Part shown: one piece after another, positions 34,700 through 44,797 of the stretch
Layout of the letters: each line of letters starts with the position of its first letter
Position numbering within the stretch: the stretch's first letter is position 1
DNA from: Flavobacteriales bacterium
GTDB lineage: Bacteria; Bacteroidota; Bacteroidia; Flavobacteriales_D; Sanyastnellaceae
Length of the DNA stretch: 51,911 bases
Reading direction: 5' to 3'
Assembly (NCBI GenBank): GCA_027491075.1
Contig: JAIXWX010000030.1
Location: 1 to 51,911 of the forward strand
Made by a program: the position numbers and the translations under genes
Notes under the pieces: generated by a model
Seen by the model: only the letters and a program-made list of their open reading frames with translations
The model's database searches: none
Told to the model about the DNA's origin: nothing

Positions 34700-37138
34700 A
34701 TGAAGAAGTTCCTGCTCATCACGGCATTTCTCTTTCCTTTACTTTCCATTTCTCAAGTAATTGTTTTTCGTGATAAGTCGACCTTGGAGTCACTTAATGG
34801 TGTAGTTATCACAAGTGACTTGGAAAATGTTTCCGTTGTTTCAGATGTCAGAGGTAGGGCAGATATAAGCGTATTTAAAGAATCAAACTTTATCTCCGTT
34901 CAGTTTATTGGCTATTTTGGAGAAAGCACGTCATTCGGAGACTTGAAAGGTAAAGGTGTTTTTTACTTGACCGAGTCGTCGTATTTTCTAAAAGAACTGG
35001 TAGTTAGTGCTGCCAAGTTTGACGAGAAGGCAAGCGACATTCCACAGCAAGTACAAGTGGTTTCAAGAAATGACATGAAGTTTCAGTCACAACAAACTTC
35101 CGCGGATGTGCTTCAGCAAACAGGAAATGTGTTTGTTCAAAAAAGCCAGATGGGCGGAGGTAGTCCAGTTTTACGAGGCTTTGAAGCGAATAAAGTACTT
35201 ATTGTAGTCGATGGGATAAGGATGAACAATGCCATCTATCGAGGAGGCCATTTGCAAGATGTAATTACTATTGATAACAACATGTTGGAGAAAGTGGAGG
35301 TCGTGTTTGGTCCAGGATCCGTGGTGTATGGAAGCGACGCTCTGGGAGGTGTAATGCACTTTCACACTAGAAACCCAATCTATTCTCCCGATAGCGTGAA
35401 GTTGATCAAAGGTGGGGCGTATATGCGCTTCTCATCGGCCAATAATGAAAATACTGTGCACGCTGATTTTCAATTGAGCGGTAAGCGATGGGGGAGCGTC
35501 ACTTCAATCACATACAGCAACTTTGGAGATTTAAGGCAGGGTAATAGTCGCAATCCATTTATTCAAGATTATTGGAGAAGGAACGAGTATGTGGAAACAT
35601 TCAATGGCAGAGACAGTATCCTCAAAAATGATAACCCGAATATCCAAGTGGGTACTGCTTATCAGCAATACGATTTTTTTCATAAGCTGGGTTTCAAGCC
35701 TTCGAAGTATGTAGAGCACATATTAAACATTCAGGTTTCAACGAGCAGCGACGTTCCTCGCTATGATCGACTTTCTCAATATCGCAATGGCCGATTGCGT
35801 TGGGCTGAATGGTATTATGGGCCGCAATGGAGAATCTTGACCGCATACGAAGTCAGATGGAGTAAAAAAAATAAGATGTTTGATCAAGCGAGAATTATCG
35901 GTTCTAGGCAACAAATCGAACAAACCCGACATACTAGATTATTCGGAAACCCTTGGAAAACGTCGCAAATTGAGGAAGTTGAGGTTTTAGCTATCAACGC
36001 AGATTTTGCTAAACTGCTACCAGGTAGAAATGAATTTAGATACGGTGCAGAATACGCTTACAATGACGTGATTAGCACTGCCAGAATGGAGAATATCAAT
36101 TCTAGCGATCAACAAAAAGCTCCTACGAGATACCCCGATGGAGGCAGTCAAATGCAAAGTGCTGCGTTGTATGCAACGCACGCATGGGAAATATCCGATC
36201 GTTGGATTCTATCAGATGGTATTCGTTTCAACTATGTTCGACTAGACGCACTCTTTGATGACAAGTCTTTTTTTCCATTTCCTTTTTCTGAAGCCACACA
36301 AAGTCATCAAGCGGTAAATGGAAATTTGGGGGTTGTATTTTCGCCCCGTCATCATTGGAAGTTCTCCCTTGTAGCGAGTTCTGGATTTAGAGCTCCAAAC
36401 GTCGATGATCTCGCGAAGGTTTTTGAAACCTCTGGTCCCGTAACGGACGCCCAAGGAAATACTCTTGAAAGGGGAAATCTAATTGTCCCTAATCCTAACT
36501 TAAAACCAGAACTTACCTACAATGTGGATTTGGGGGTTTCGAAAGTAATCGAGAATAAAGTTACTGTTTCGACTACTGCCTTTTATACATCATATAGAAA
36601 CGCTCTTACTATTGGGCCCTCTTTACTGAATGAATCTTCAGTTGTTCTGTTTGATGGAGATTCATCGAATGTGGTTACTATGATGAATACGGCAACTGCT
36701 TACCTCTATGGGGGGAGTGCTCAACTTACCGCGAACGTTACCAAGGCATTTAGCATGTCTTCCACTTTGAATTATACCTACGCTCGAATCAATGAAGCAG
36801 GGGAAGAAACTCCTTTGGATCATATTCCTCCATTGTATGGTAAGACCTCCTTTAACTTGCAGTTGAAACGCTTTCGAGGAGAGTTTTTTGTGATGTATAA
36901 CGGATGGAAGCGCATTGAAGATTACAGACTTGGAGCGGAAGACAACGAGGCTTTTGCAACAGAATTTGGCATGCCTGCCTGGTATACCTTGAATATTCGT
37001 ACCAGCACACAGTTGCATGAGAAGTTAATGCTACAAGTGGCTTTAGAAAATATACTAGATGCAAACTACCGTACTTTCAGTAGTAATGTAAGCGCACCTG
37101 GACGGAATCTAATGATTACGCTGCGAGGTAGTTTTTAA
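34700..37138 (+). CDS. TonB-dependent receptor, heme/hemoglobin type
   Basis: 812 residues: signal peptide (about 1-18), a short beta domain in place of a full carboxypeptidase-like one, plug with GGGSPVLRGFEANKVLIVVD and MNNAIYRGGHLQDVITIDNN, then barrel ending ISAPG-type ...NVSAPGRNLMITLRGSF. The plug closely follows the HmuR/hemoglobin-receptor pattern, and the FRAP (563-566) and NPNL (598-601) boxes of heme receptors are present. No His lies between the two boxes, where heme receptors usually carry a ligand, so heme is likely but not proven; lactoferrin/transferrin-type relatives share these boxes. TAGCCTTG (34685-34692), seven bases before the ATG, may be its -7 box. Confidence 0.87.
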   Translation: MKKFLLITAFLFPLLSISQVIVFRDKSTLESLNGVVITSDLENVSVVSDVRGRADISVFKESNFISVQFIGYFGESTSFGDLKGKGVFYLTESSYFLKELVVSAAKFDEKASDIPQQVQVVSRNDMKFQSQQTSADVLQQTGNVFVQKSQMGGGSPVLRGFEANKVLIVVDGIRMNNAIYRGGHLQDVITIDNNMLEKVEVVFGPGSVVYGSDALGGVMHFHTRNPIYSPDSVKLIKGGAYMRFSSANNENTVHADFQLSGKRWGSVTSITYSNFGDLRQGNSRNPFIQDYWRRNEYVETFNGRDSILKNDNPNIQVGTAYQQYDFFHKLGFKPSKYVEHILNIQVSTSSDVPRYDRLSQYRNGRLRWAEWYYGPQWRILTAYEVRWSKKNKMFDQARIIGSRQQIEQTRHTRLFGNPWKTSQIEEVEVLAINADFAKLLPGRNEFRYGAEYAYNDVISTARMENINSSDQQKAPTRYPDGGSQMQSAALYATHAWEISDRWILSDGIRFNYVRLDALFDDKSFFPFPFSEATQSHQAVNGNLGVVFSPRHHWKFSLVASSGFRAPNVDDLAKVFETSGPVTDAQGNTLERGNLIVPNPNLKPELTYNVDLGVSKVIENKVTVSTTAFYTSYRNALTIGPSLLNESSVVLFDGDSSNVVTMMNTATAYLYGGSAQLTANVTKAFSMSSTLNYTYARINEAGEETPLDHIPPLYGKTSFNLQLKRFRGEFFVMYNGWKRIEDYRLGAEDNEAFATEFGMPAWYTLNIRTSTQLHEKLMLQVALENILDANYRTFSSNVSAPGRNLMITLRGSF

Positions 37139-37140
37139 GA

Positions 37141-37170
37141 AAAAAAAACTCTCTCCATTGGAGAGAGTTT
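37141..37170. terminator. bidirectional terminator between TonB receptor and tpx
   Basis: AACTCTCTCC, ATT, GGAGAGAGTT: a perfect 10-bp stem preceded by seven or more A and followed by TT. The A-run makes it strongest for minus-strand tpx transcripts; the plus-strand T-run is short. Confidence 0.85.
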
Positions 37171-37190
37171 TCCAATTTCATATAGAAAAG

Positions 37191-37688
37191 TTAGAGTGCT
37201 TTCATTGCCGATTCGTAATTTGGCTCTTGAGCAATTTCGGGCACTTGTTCAGTGTATTTCACCACACCACTTTCGTCGATAATTACTACAGCACGACTCA
37301 TTAGACCTGATAACGGACCGTCTATCATATCTACTCCATAAGATTTGCTGAATTCATGATCCTTGAATTCAGATGCTCCATGAACATTTTTCAAACCTTC
37401 GGCGGCACAAAAACGATTGTGCGCAAATGGAAGATCTTTGGAAACATTCAATATAACAGTATTCTCCATGGAACTAGCAAGTTCATTGAACTTGCGGGCC
37501 GATGCCGCACAGATTCCAGTGTCAATACTTGGGAAAATATTTAATACAACTCTTTTTCCTTTAAAGTCATTGAGTGTAATCTCTTTTAGTTCGGTATTAA
37601 CCAATTTGAAAGTAGGGGCATTGGAGCCTACTGATGGTAGCTTTCCTTCTGTTTGTACTGGATTTCCTTTGAAAGTAATTTGTGACAT
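37191..37688 (-). CDS. tpx: thiol peroxidase
   Basis: 165 residues, the usual Tpx length. It reduces hydrogen peroxide and alkyl peroxides using thioredoxin. Motifs: FKGNPVQTEGKLPSVGSNAP at the N-terminus, peroxidatic Cys in IFPSIDTGICAASARKF and resolving Cys in AHNRFCAAEGLKN. Both cysteines are present. It lies about 40 bases downstream of valS on the same strand and shares the terminator at its 3' end with the convergent TonB receptor. Confidence 0.95.
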   Translation of the reverse strand: MSQITFKGNPVQTEGKLPSVGSNAPTFKLVNTELKEITLNDFKGKRVVLNIFPSIDTGICAASARKFNELASSMENTVILNVSKDLPFAHNRFCAAEGLKNVHGASEFKDHEFSKSYGVDMIDGPLSGLMSRAVVIIDESGVVKYTEQVPEIAQEPNYESAMKAL

Positions 37689-37726
37689 GAGGTATAATTT
37701 TTTTATTGCAACATTCAGAAAATAAA

Positions 37727-40354
37727 TTAGTTCAATGAAGTAAGCTTCTCCTCTAAAAGCTTAATTCTTGTTAATGCATCCTGTTGTTTTTTTCTTTCAT
37801 TTTCCAATACCTGTTCAGGTGCATTGTTAACGAATTTTTCATTGCTTAACTTGCTTTCTACGGACTTTAAAAATCCTTTGGTATAGTGTAATTCTTCTTG
37901 AATTTTTTTTCTTTCTACTTCAACGTCTACGTTATCTGTGAAGGGAACAAAAAACTCTGTTCCTTTTACAATAAATGTAAATGAATTGATAGGTTTTTCA
38001 TTCACGTATTCAATGGCTTCGGTATTGCACAAATGACTTATAGAAGCATCGAAGCCTTTGAAGTATTCTTCCTGCGCAACTACCTTGATGGTGATTTTCT
38101 CTTTATTTGGAATGTTGTTTTCTTTTCTTACGTTACGAAGTCCAATGACCACTTCAGTGAATTGAGAGAAAGTAGTGAGCAATGTTTCGTTGGTATTGGA
38201 CAACTCGGGCCATTTGGCAAGACAAATAGAGTCTTGAGCTGAATTTCTATTGCCGAGATAACTCCATATTTCCTCGCTGATGAACGGCATAAAAGGATGA
38301 AGGACTTTCAAAATGGTTTCGAAAATTTCAACCGTGGCTTGAAGTGTTTTGCTGTCTATTCCACTGCCGAAGGGAGGCTTTATCATTTCCAGATACCACG
38401 AACAGAAATCGTCCCAAATCAGTTTATACGTGGTCATCAAAGCCTCATTTATTCGGAACTTATCATAGTCATCGTTTAAGGTCTTTAATGTTTCATTCAA
38501 TTTGGACCTCATCCATTCGATGGCTATCGAGGCGGATTCAGGTTGTTGCAGCGCAGGATCAACTTTCTCCTGCCAGCTTTGAACAAGTCGAAATGCATTC
38601 CAAATTTTGTTTGCAAAGTTTCTACCTTGCTCGCATAACCCCTCATCAAACAACAAATCATTCCCAGCTGGGGAACTCAATAACATTCCCACGCGCACGC
38701 CATCAGCTCCATACATTGCAATTAAGTCCAGTGGATCAGGGCTATTTCCGAGCGACTTGCTCATCTTACGTCCCTGTTTATCTCTAACAATACCGGTGTA
38801 ATACACATTTTTAAAAGGCAATTCTCCGCGGTATTCATATCCCGCAATAATCATTCGAGCCACCCAGAAGAACATGATTTCTGGTGCAGTAACCAAGTCG
38901 GCTGTCGGGTAGTAGTATTTGATTTCATCCTCAGAGTAGAATCCATCGAATACGGATATTGGCCATAACCATGAGCTAAACCAAGTATCCAAAACATCGG
39001 GGTCTTGAGTGATTTCTTCAGCGGTAATGGCAGGATGAGTAGCTCTGAATGCTAGGAGCGCCTCCTCCTTGGTTTTTGCAACTACGTAAGATCCGTCAGA
39101 AGTATAGAATGCAGGGATACGATGGCCCCACCAAAGCTGTCTGGAAATACACCAATCCTTAATGTTTTCCATCCAGTTGCGATAGCTGTTTTTAAACTTT
39201 GAAGGCCAAAACTTGATGCGGTCATTCATTACATTTTCCAAAGCGGGCTTGCTAAGGTCTTTCATGTCCACAAACCACTGCTTAGAAAGACGAGGTTCTA
39301 TGACAACATCAGTCCTTTCCGAGAATCCCACCTTGTTGATGTGTTCTTCTGTTTTGACCAAATGCCCTGCTTTTTCTAAATCTGCGATGATTTTCGTACG
39401 CACTTCAAAGCGATCCATTCCAATATACAACTGACCGGCTTGACTAATGGTTCCATCAGGGTTCATCATATTGATTACTTCCAATTGATGCTTTTCGCCC
39501 AAAGCAAAGTCGTTCATGTCGTGTGCTGGTGTTACTTTCAAACATCCAGTACCGAAGTCCATTTCAACATATTCATCCAGAATGATCGGCACTTCTCTAT
39601 TCACCAGAGGTACAATTACTTTCTTGCCATGCAAGTGTGTGTAGCGTTCGTCTTTGGGGTGAATACAAACTGCAGTATCTCCTAGAATAGTTTCTGGACG
39701 TGTCGTTGCGATGACTACGAAGTCGTTGCTTCCAGCGATTTGATATCGAATTTGGAAGAGTTTTGAAGAAATTTCTTTGTAGATTACCTCTTCATCGGAT
39801 AGAGCGGTCAGTGCTGCAGGATCCCAATTGATCATGCGTTCGCCGCGGTATATTTTTCCTTTTTTGTATAAGTCAATGAAAGAATCAATTACACTGGCGT
39901 AGTATTTTTCGTCCATTGTAAAGCGCGTACGATCCCAATCGCAGCTTGCTCCTAATTTCTTTAGTTGATCTAAAATTATTCCACCGTGTTTATGGGTCCA
40001 TTCCCAAGCATGTTCGAGAAATTCATCGCGACTTAGATCGGACTTTTTGATTCCGTCTTTGCGCAGTTTTTGAACCACTTTAGCCTCTGTGGCGATGGAG
40101 GCATGATCGGTACCTGGCACCCAGCATGCATTGAATCCGCGCATGCGGGCTCTTCTAACCAATACATCTTGGATAGTATTATTGAGCATATGCCCCATGT
40201 GCAATACGCCAGTCACGTTGGGTGGCGGAATCACTACCGTGTAGGAGGGACGTTCATCAGGAACGCTTTTGAATAGACCAGCATCCATCCAATGCTTATA
40301 CCACTTGTCTTCTATCTTTAAAGGCTCGTATTTCGCCGGTATTTCCTGTGCCAT
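37727..40354 (-). CDS. valS: valyl-tRNA synthetase
   Basis: Charges tRNA-Val; about 875 residues. HIGH-type motif [18 protein letters not shown] near the N-terminus, editing domain with [17 protein letters not shown] in [18 protein letters not shown], anticodon-binding domain and a C-terminal coiled-coil arm ([20 protein letters not shown]). The open frame begins with TTG at 40375, but the ATG at 40354 ([12 protein letters not shown]) is the better start: a perfect -7 box overlaps the longer version and leaves a leader of about 12-15 bases. Confidence 0.96.
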   Translation of the reverse strand: MAQEIPAKYEPLKIEDKWYKHWMDAGLFKSVPDERPSYTVVIPPPNVTGVLHMGHMLNNTIQDVLVRRARMRGFNACWVPGTDHASIATEAKVVQKLRKDGIKKSDLSRDEFLEHAWEWTHKHGGIILDQLKKLGASCDWDRTRFTMDEKYYASVIDSFIDLYKKGKIYRGERMINWDPAALTALSDEEVIYKEISSKLFQIRYQIAGSNDFVVIATTRPETILGDTAVCIHPKDERYTHLHGKKVIVPLVNREVPIILDEYVEMDFGTGCLKVTPAHDMNDFALGEKHQLEVINMMNPDGTISQAGQLYIGMDRFEVRTKIIADLEKAGHLVKTEEHINKVGFSERTDVVIEPRLSKQWFVDMKDLSKPALENVMNDRIKFWPSKFKNSYRNWMENIKDWCISRQLWWGHRIPAFYTSDGSYVVAKTKEEALLAFRATHPAITAEEITQDPDVLDTWFSSWLWPISVFDGFYSEDEIKYYYPTADLVTAPEIMFFWVARMIIAGYEYRGELPFKNVYYTGIVRDKQGRKMSKSLGNSPDPLDLIAMYGADGVRVGMLLSSPAGNDLLFDEGLCEQGRNFANKIWNAFRLVQSWQEKVDPALQQPESASIAIEWMRSKLNETLKTLNDDYDKFRINEALMTTYKLIWDDFCSWYLEMIKPPFGSGIDSKTLQATVEIFETILKVLHPFMPFISEEIWSYLGNRNSAQDSICLAKWPELSNTNETLLTTFSQFTEVVIGLRNVRKENNIPNKEKITIKVVAQEEYFKGFDASISHLCNTEAIEYVNEKPINSFTFIVKGTEFFVPFTDNVDVEVERKKIQEELHYTKGFLKSVESKLSNEKFVNNAPEQVLENERKKQQDALTRIKLLEEKLTSLN

Positions 40355-40372
40355 GTATCTCGAATTAGGGTG

Positions 40373-40380
40373 CAAATATA
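40373..40380 (-). promoter_or_regulatory. -7 box of valS
   Basis: Minus-strand TATATTTG, a perfect TAnnTTTG, 18 bases before the ATG at 40354 and 13 bases after the DUF58 stop. No T-box-like leader is present. Confidence 0.5.
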
Positions 40381-40393
40381 ATCACCTGCCATT

Positions 40394-41746
40394 CTAAATA
40401 AGGCCTTTTGCTTTGAGTTCAAGGTACTTGTTGACCGTGTTAATGCTTAAATCTTCGGGCTTGCTAAGGATCGTTTGAATTCCACATTTCTTCAATCGGT
40501 TTACCATTTGCCGTTTGTCACTCATCAATTTAGCGGTAATGGTTTGGGAGTATATGTCAGAAACAAATTCTGCTTTGGTTGATTGATAGGAGGTAAGCTC
40601 AGAGTTTTCAAAAATAATTACCACCAGTAAATGTTGCTGATTAACTTTCTGAAGCACTGGAAGTGCCCGTTCCATCGCGTATATAGATTCAAAATTGGTG
40701 TAAAGGATAATTAAGCTTCTATTCTTAATGATATTTTTAACAGAACGATAGAGTAGATCGAAATCCGCTTCGAATTCTTGGGGACGCTCATGATATAAAG
40801 CGTTCATGAGTTTTTTCAGCTGTATTTCATTTCTTTCTGCGGGCAGCGTACTTCCTATACGATGACTATATGATATCAAACCCACTCTATCATATTTTTT
40901 CAATGCAATATTGCCAAGTACCAAAGAACTGTTGATGCTGTAATCCAACAAACTGAGACCATTGAATGGCATGTGCATGGTTCGACTTTTATCCAGAATA
41001 AGATACACATTTTGACTTCTCTCCTCTTGGTATTGATTGACCATGATTTGATTTCTTCTTCCTGTTGCTTTCCAGTTCACGCTTCTTAAATCATCGCCAT
41101 CAGCATAAGGTCTGATTTGTTCGAATTCATAGCTATGGCCAATTCTACGTAGCTTTTTAATTCCATCCATTGTGGATATTTTGGAAAATGCCAACAGTTC
41201 GTATTTCTTCATTTGAATCACACTAGGCATGACTGGAAGTGTGGTTGGCTTAGAAAGAACATATCGACGAGAACACAATCCCAACCAGATACTCACAAAC
41301 GCGTTTAAGTTGCCAAAGGCATACTCACCTCTCGTAACAGGTCGCAAAGAGTAGCATAGCGTTTCTTTCGCTTCTGGAGCCAGTGCATGATTCATTTTAA
41401 AATCTCGCCATTGAAATTGAAAGGGAACCTCATCGAAAAGCTCTAACTTCAATTTGAGGTTGGAAGCGTTGTGTAAAGCGATTTTTATAGTGTTTTCATC
41501 TCCCAGAGACATCATTCGCTGGTGTTCACGCTCTCCAGTCAACTGAATCAATCCACTATAAAGTATCACTATTTCTAAAAACAGAAGAATGAATAGCGCG
41601 TAGATGGAGAACAATCCTATGAGGAGAAATCCGCGGAATGCAAAACCAAATGCCATGACTACCACGCAGGCTGCGAAGGATATAAAAAATCGCCTGTTCA
41701 GATGAAAATCTGAAATGCCAGAGTGTATTTTATTTAGAACTTTCAA
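40394..41746 (-). CDS. DUF58 vWA-like protein of the MoxR cluster
   Basis: 450 residues. Two membrane segments near the N-terminus (residues 20-60), a beta domain, then the DUF58 core: KISTMDGIKKLRRIGHSYEFEQIRPYADGDDLRSVNWKATGRR (shown by its parts SYEFEQIRPYADGDD and VNWKATGR) and a von Willebrand-A-like domain with YLILDKSRTM as the metal-site motif. Start codon TTG directly follows the MoxR stop. DUF58 proteins are the usual partners of MoxR ATPases; function in this cluster is unknown, with envelope maturation or stress roles suggested for relatives. Confidence 0.88.
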   Translation of the reverse strand: MKVLNKIHSGISDFHLNRRFFISFAACVVVMAFGFAFRGFLLIGLFSIYALFILLFLEIVILYSGLIQLTGEREHQRMMSLGDENTIKIALHNASNLKLKLELFDEVPFQFQWRDFKMNHALAPEAKETLCYSLRPVTRGEYAFGNLNAFVSIWLGLCSRRYVLSKPTTLPVMPSVIQMKKYELLAFSKISTMDGIKKLRRIGHSYEFEQIRPYADGDDLRSVNWKATGRRNQIMVNQYQEERSQNVYLILDKSRTMHMPFNGLSLLDYSINSSLVLGNIALKKYDRVGLISYSHRIGSTLPAERNEIQLKKLMNALYHERPQEFEADFDLLYRSVKNIIKNRSLIILYTNFESIYAMERALPVLQKVNQQHLLVVIIFENSELTSYQSTKAEFVSDIYSQTITAKLMSDKRQMVNRLKKCGIQTILSKPEDLSINTVNKYLELKAKGLI

Positions 41747-42763
41747 TTAACGAGGTACTTCAACTGATTTAATAATCCCTTGAATGATTTCTTCCAGTTC
41801 TACCCCTTCCATTTCTCGTTCATGACTCAATATCAATCGATGATTCAATACTGGAACAGAAACGATTCGGATGTCATCAGGAGTGACAAAGTCTCTACCA
41901 TTCATGGCAGCAATGGCTTTGGAAGTGCGCATCATTGCTAAAGAGGCTCTAGGAGAAGCTCCCATAAATAAGTCACCATTGTTGCGTGTATTATCGATGA
42001 CTGCTGCGATGTATTTGAGCAGTTCGGGACGGATATAAATTTTTTCGATTTGTGATTTGAAATCTTTTAATGCTTCTTTTCCAATTACTGCTTTTACTTG
42101 ATTGGCTGAACGAGTATCAAAGTCACTTTGGAATCGCTCGAGTATGGCTACTTCTTCTTCCATGGAAGGATATCTCAGTTTTATTCTAAACAAAAATCGA
42201 TCTAACTGAGCTTCTGGTAAAGAATAGGTTCCTTCCTGCTCAATGGGATTCTGCGTCGCAATGACGAAAAAAGGATAATCAAAAACAAACCGTTGTCCAT
42301 CGTAGGTAATTTGCTTTTCTTCCATTACTTCCATAAGTGCCGCTTGGGTTTTGGCTGGAGATCGATTGATTTCATCAATCAAAACGATGTTGCTAAAAAT
42401 GGGGCCCTTTCGAAAGCTGAAAGTGGATTCTTTAAGATTGAAAACAGAAGTGCCTGTAACATCTGTTGGCATTAGATCAGGTGTGAATTGAATCCTTGAG
42501 AAATCAGCTTGTATAGTTTGTGCCAATAGCTTCGCAGTGAGGGTTTTGGCAATGCCAGGAAGACCTTCCATAAGAACGTGACCTCCAGTGAGCAAAGCGG
42601 CAAGCATAAACTCAATGGCATCGTCTTGACCGACGATTACTTTGGCGATCTCCCCTTTTACACGATCTATAGCATCTGCTAAACTGCGCACATCGACTCT
42701 AGCCGTTGGATCAATGCCAAGCTCCCATTCACTCAATGATAAATTTTGCATTTCTTCACTCAT
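41747..42763 (-). CDS. MoxR-family AAA+ ATPase
   Basis: 338 residues with the MoxR pattern: VIVGQDDAIEFMLAALLTGG, Walker A MEGLPGIAKTLTAK, Walker B NIVLIDEINRSPAKTQAALM, sensor FFVIATQNPIEQEGTYSLPE followed by AQLDRFLFRI, and the C-terminal ASPRASLAM. It is a chaperone-like ATPase thought to work on vWA-domain partners, here the DUF58 protein that follows without a gap. One base separates its ATG from the stop of the DUF4350 gene. Confidence 0.94.
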   Translation of the reverse strand: MSEEMQNLSLSEWELGIDPTARVDVRSLADAIDRVKGEIAKVIVGQDDAIEFMLAALLTGGHVLMEGLPGIAKTLTAKLLAQTIQADFSRIQFTPDLMPTDVTGTSVFNLKESTFSFRKGPIFSNIVLIDEINRSPAKTQAALMEVMEEKQITYDGQRFVFDYPFFVIATQNPIEQEGTYSLPEAQLDRFLFRIKLRYPSMEEEVAILERFQSDFDTRSANQVKAVIGKEALKDFKSQIEKIYIRPELLKYIAAVIDNTRNNGDLFMGASPRASLAMMRTSKAIAAMNGRDFVTPDDIRIVSVPVLNHRLILSHEREMEGVELEEIIQGIIKSVEVPR

Positions 42764-42764
42764 A

Positions 42765-44117
42765 TCATTTACTGTTTTTATAAAAAGTTTCTAATCGATT
42801 ATGAAAAGTCAACATCTCTGAAGTATAGACAGGACCTATGGCTTCAATGTGAAACCAAAGGTCGAACAATACTATTAATTCCTGACTCGCTATTCCCGAA
42901 CGTGTTTCTAGAAGTCGAAGTAGAGGTTCCGTTAGCTCCTTGCGCGTTGAAGGAATTTTAACTCCATACCGATCTCTCACATAATGCTTGAAAAGTTCCT
43001 TCTTCATAAGAATTAATTTTGAATGATCCTTTTGCTCCAAAAATAACTGTGATATAACTTCAGCGTATTCTATACTTGTATTGTCTTTTTTCTCTTGAAG
43101 CGGAATAATTCGTTGCTTTCTCTTCGCCCCAAATAGCAGATAAAGAAAGACACCAAAGAGCATGAAATACCACCCATTGCTAAGTGCTCGCTCACTTAAG
43201 ATAAACTCCATGAATGATTCATCAGGAGCTTGATTGTATGAGTCAGGATCTTCAGTTTTTATGAAATCGAACTTTCGATTTTCTTCGGCCCACCAAATTT
43301 TTGAAGGCTTAATATCTTTGAAGACGGACGATACATAATCAAATGTGTTTCTCTCTTTTAAGAAGTAATTGGTAAAAATTCTTGGTTGAAGGTGCAGGTG
43401 AAGTTTGCCTTTACCATAATTGATCTCGATAAAATTGACAAACGCCTTTGCAGTAGGCAATGCACCCTTCGAAACGAAAGTGCCTAATGTGACCATTTGT
43501 CCGCTGGCATAGTAGCTCATCCAAGATTCATTGAAGTAGAGCCAAGTAGTAGCTAATGTATCGAAGTCATACACATAACAGAGTTGAGCTTCTTTACTGG
43601 ATCTACTTAATCGCATTTGAATATTCTGACTTTGAAAATCGTGAGAAAAGACGGACTCTTCAAACACGGGGTAATTGACCATTTCCTCTTGATATACTTC
43701 CTCATCGAAATGAAGAACAGGAATCTTTGTATCCAAATAAAGAGAATCCAAAAGAGCTTTATCTAAGTCTTCTGCCGCTAGAAAAACTGTATTCCCACTA
43801 TCAATGAAATCAAGCATGGCAGACAAATCTTTTTCATTATAGAAGAAAGTATTGCCAATAAATACGAGCAGTTGATTTTGGGCAGTATCTGTGAGGTAAA
43901 GATGAGTGCTATCTTGTATCGAATAGAATGGGACACTGGAAGCATTATTCCTAAGCAATTGCTCGATAAGGTATGTGTCGTAAGGCATTTTTTCGTCTGG
44001 TTTGTACCTTTCATTCCAGTCGATTTCAGAATCGCTGTAAAACACCACTAGGAGCACACCTGCCCCGAAGAAGACGAGCAAAACAATAAGCCAATTGGTA
44101 TTTCCTTTCTGCTTCAT
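42765..44117 (-). CDS. DUF4350-type membrane protein of the MoxR cluster
   Basis: 450 residues: N-terminal membrane segment (NWLIVLLVFFGAGVLLVVFY), a large extracytoplasmic Rossmann-like region (YDTYLIEQLLRN, NTVFLAAEDLDKALL, GKGKLHLHLQPRIFTN), a second membrane segment near residue 310 (GWYFMLFGVFLYLLFGAKRK) and a cytoplasmic C-terminal helical part. Plan and position match DUF4350 in Bacteroidota MoxR clusters. It overlaps DUF4129 by ATGA. Function unknown. Confidence 0.82.
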   Translation of the reverse strand: MKQKGNTNWLIVLLVFFGAGVLLVVFYSDSEIDWNERYKPDEKMPYDTYLIEQLLRNNASSVPFYSIQDSTHLYLTDTAQNQLLVFIGNTFFYNEKDLSAMLDFIDSGNTVFLAAEDLDKALLDSLYLDTKIPVLHFDEEVYQEEMVNYPVFEESVFSHDFQSQNIQMRLSRSSKEAQLCYVYDFDTLATTWLYFNESWMSYYASGQMVTLGTFVSKGALPTAKAFVNFIEINYGKGKLHLHLQPRIFTNYFLKERNTFDYVSSVFKDIKPSKIWWAEENRKFDFIKTEDPDSYNQAPDESFMEFILSERALSNGWYFMLFGVFLYLLFGAKRKQRIIPLQEKKDNTSIEYAEVISQLFLEQKDHSKLILMKKELFKHYVRDRYGVKIPSTRKELTEPLLRLLETRSGIASQELIVLFDLWFHIEAIGPVYTSEMLTFHNRLETFYKNSK

Positions 44118-44797
44118 GCTTTCACTTTGGGATCAATACTATGGTATATCTTCTCGATTTTTCTAAAATGCACCTCTTCAATAGCATGATCACCGTACCA
44201 CACTGTCTCGTAACTCCAAGTAAGTTGGCGAAACATTGGATACGCCTTATCATTTCTCATTTCATTGAGAAAGTTGCGATTTGTCTTTTCTTTTTTCCAT
44301 TGTATTTTCCCAGATAAATGAAGGTTTTGAATGGTTTTAAGATAGAGAATACGCACCGCGCTTCGAAATTCTTTTTGTGCAATACACTGTTCTAGCAATT
44401 GATCGAGCTCTGCCTTTTCAAGATCTTTTTCTGCATTATCAATAGCGAAAGAAATGATGTCCGAGGAGATTTTTTGCTCCTTCGAAAACTGCACATTTCG
44501 TAACATGTAGTATAGTGTTAATGCAAGAAGGAGAATAAAAACGGTGGCCGCAATCCATTTAACGGTTGGGCTTTTGATCCATTCTGGAGCTGTTTCAATA
44601 GGTGGTATTTCGAAAGACTTTTCTTCTTGATTTTCTTTCTTTACTTCTTCTTCAATCCTTGGTTTTTTGGAATATTCGATTTCCTTCTTTTTATCTTCCC
44701 ATTCCTTTACGGAAAGAATTCCGTCGTCAGCCGACATAGAAAATGTCGTACTCAGCAGGCATAGTGTTAGTATCAGATTAAGCTTCTTTTTCCAAAC
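44114..44797 (-). CDS. DUF4129-type membrane protein of the MoxR cluster
   Basis: About 227 residues from Met at 44797 (MVWKKKLNLILTLCLLSTTF, signal-like); an alternative start at 44821 adds eight residues. After a Lys/Glu-rich stretch comes one membrane segment (WIAATVFILLLALTLYYMLR) and a cytoplasmic C-terminal domain (AVRILYLKTIQNLHLSGKI, FRQLTWSYETVWYGD) matching DUF4129. It overlaps the SpoIIM-like gene by 20 bases and DUF4350 by four, so translation is coupled through the cluster. Confidence 0.8.
   Translation of the reverse strand, partial: VWKKKLNLILTLCLLSTTFSMSADDGILSVKEWEDKKKEIEYSKKPRIEEEVKKENQEEKSFEIPPIETAPEWIKSPTVKWIAATVFILLLALTLYYMLRNVQFSKEQKISSDIISFAIDNAEKDLEKAELDQLLEQCIAQKEFRSAVRILYLKTIQNLHLSGKIQWKKEKTNRNFLNEMRNDKAYPMFRQLTWSYETVWYGDHAIEEVHFRKIEKIYHSIDPKVKA

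Noticed and set aside
40355-40375. TTG start of valS at 40375
   Set aside because: The codon overlaps the valS -7 box, so it would not be in the transcript; [12 protein letters not shown] at 40354 fits the family.
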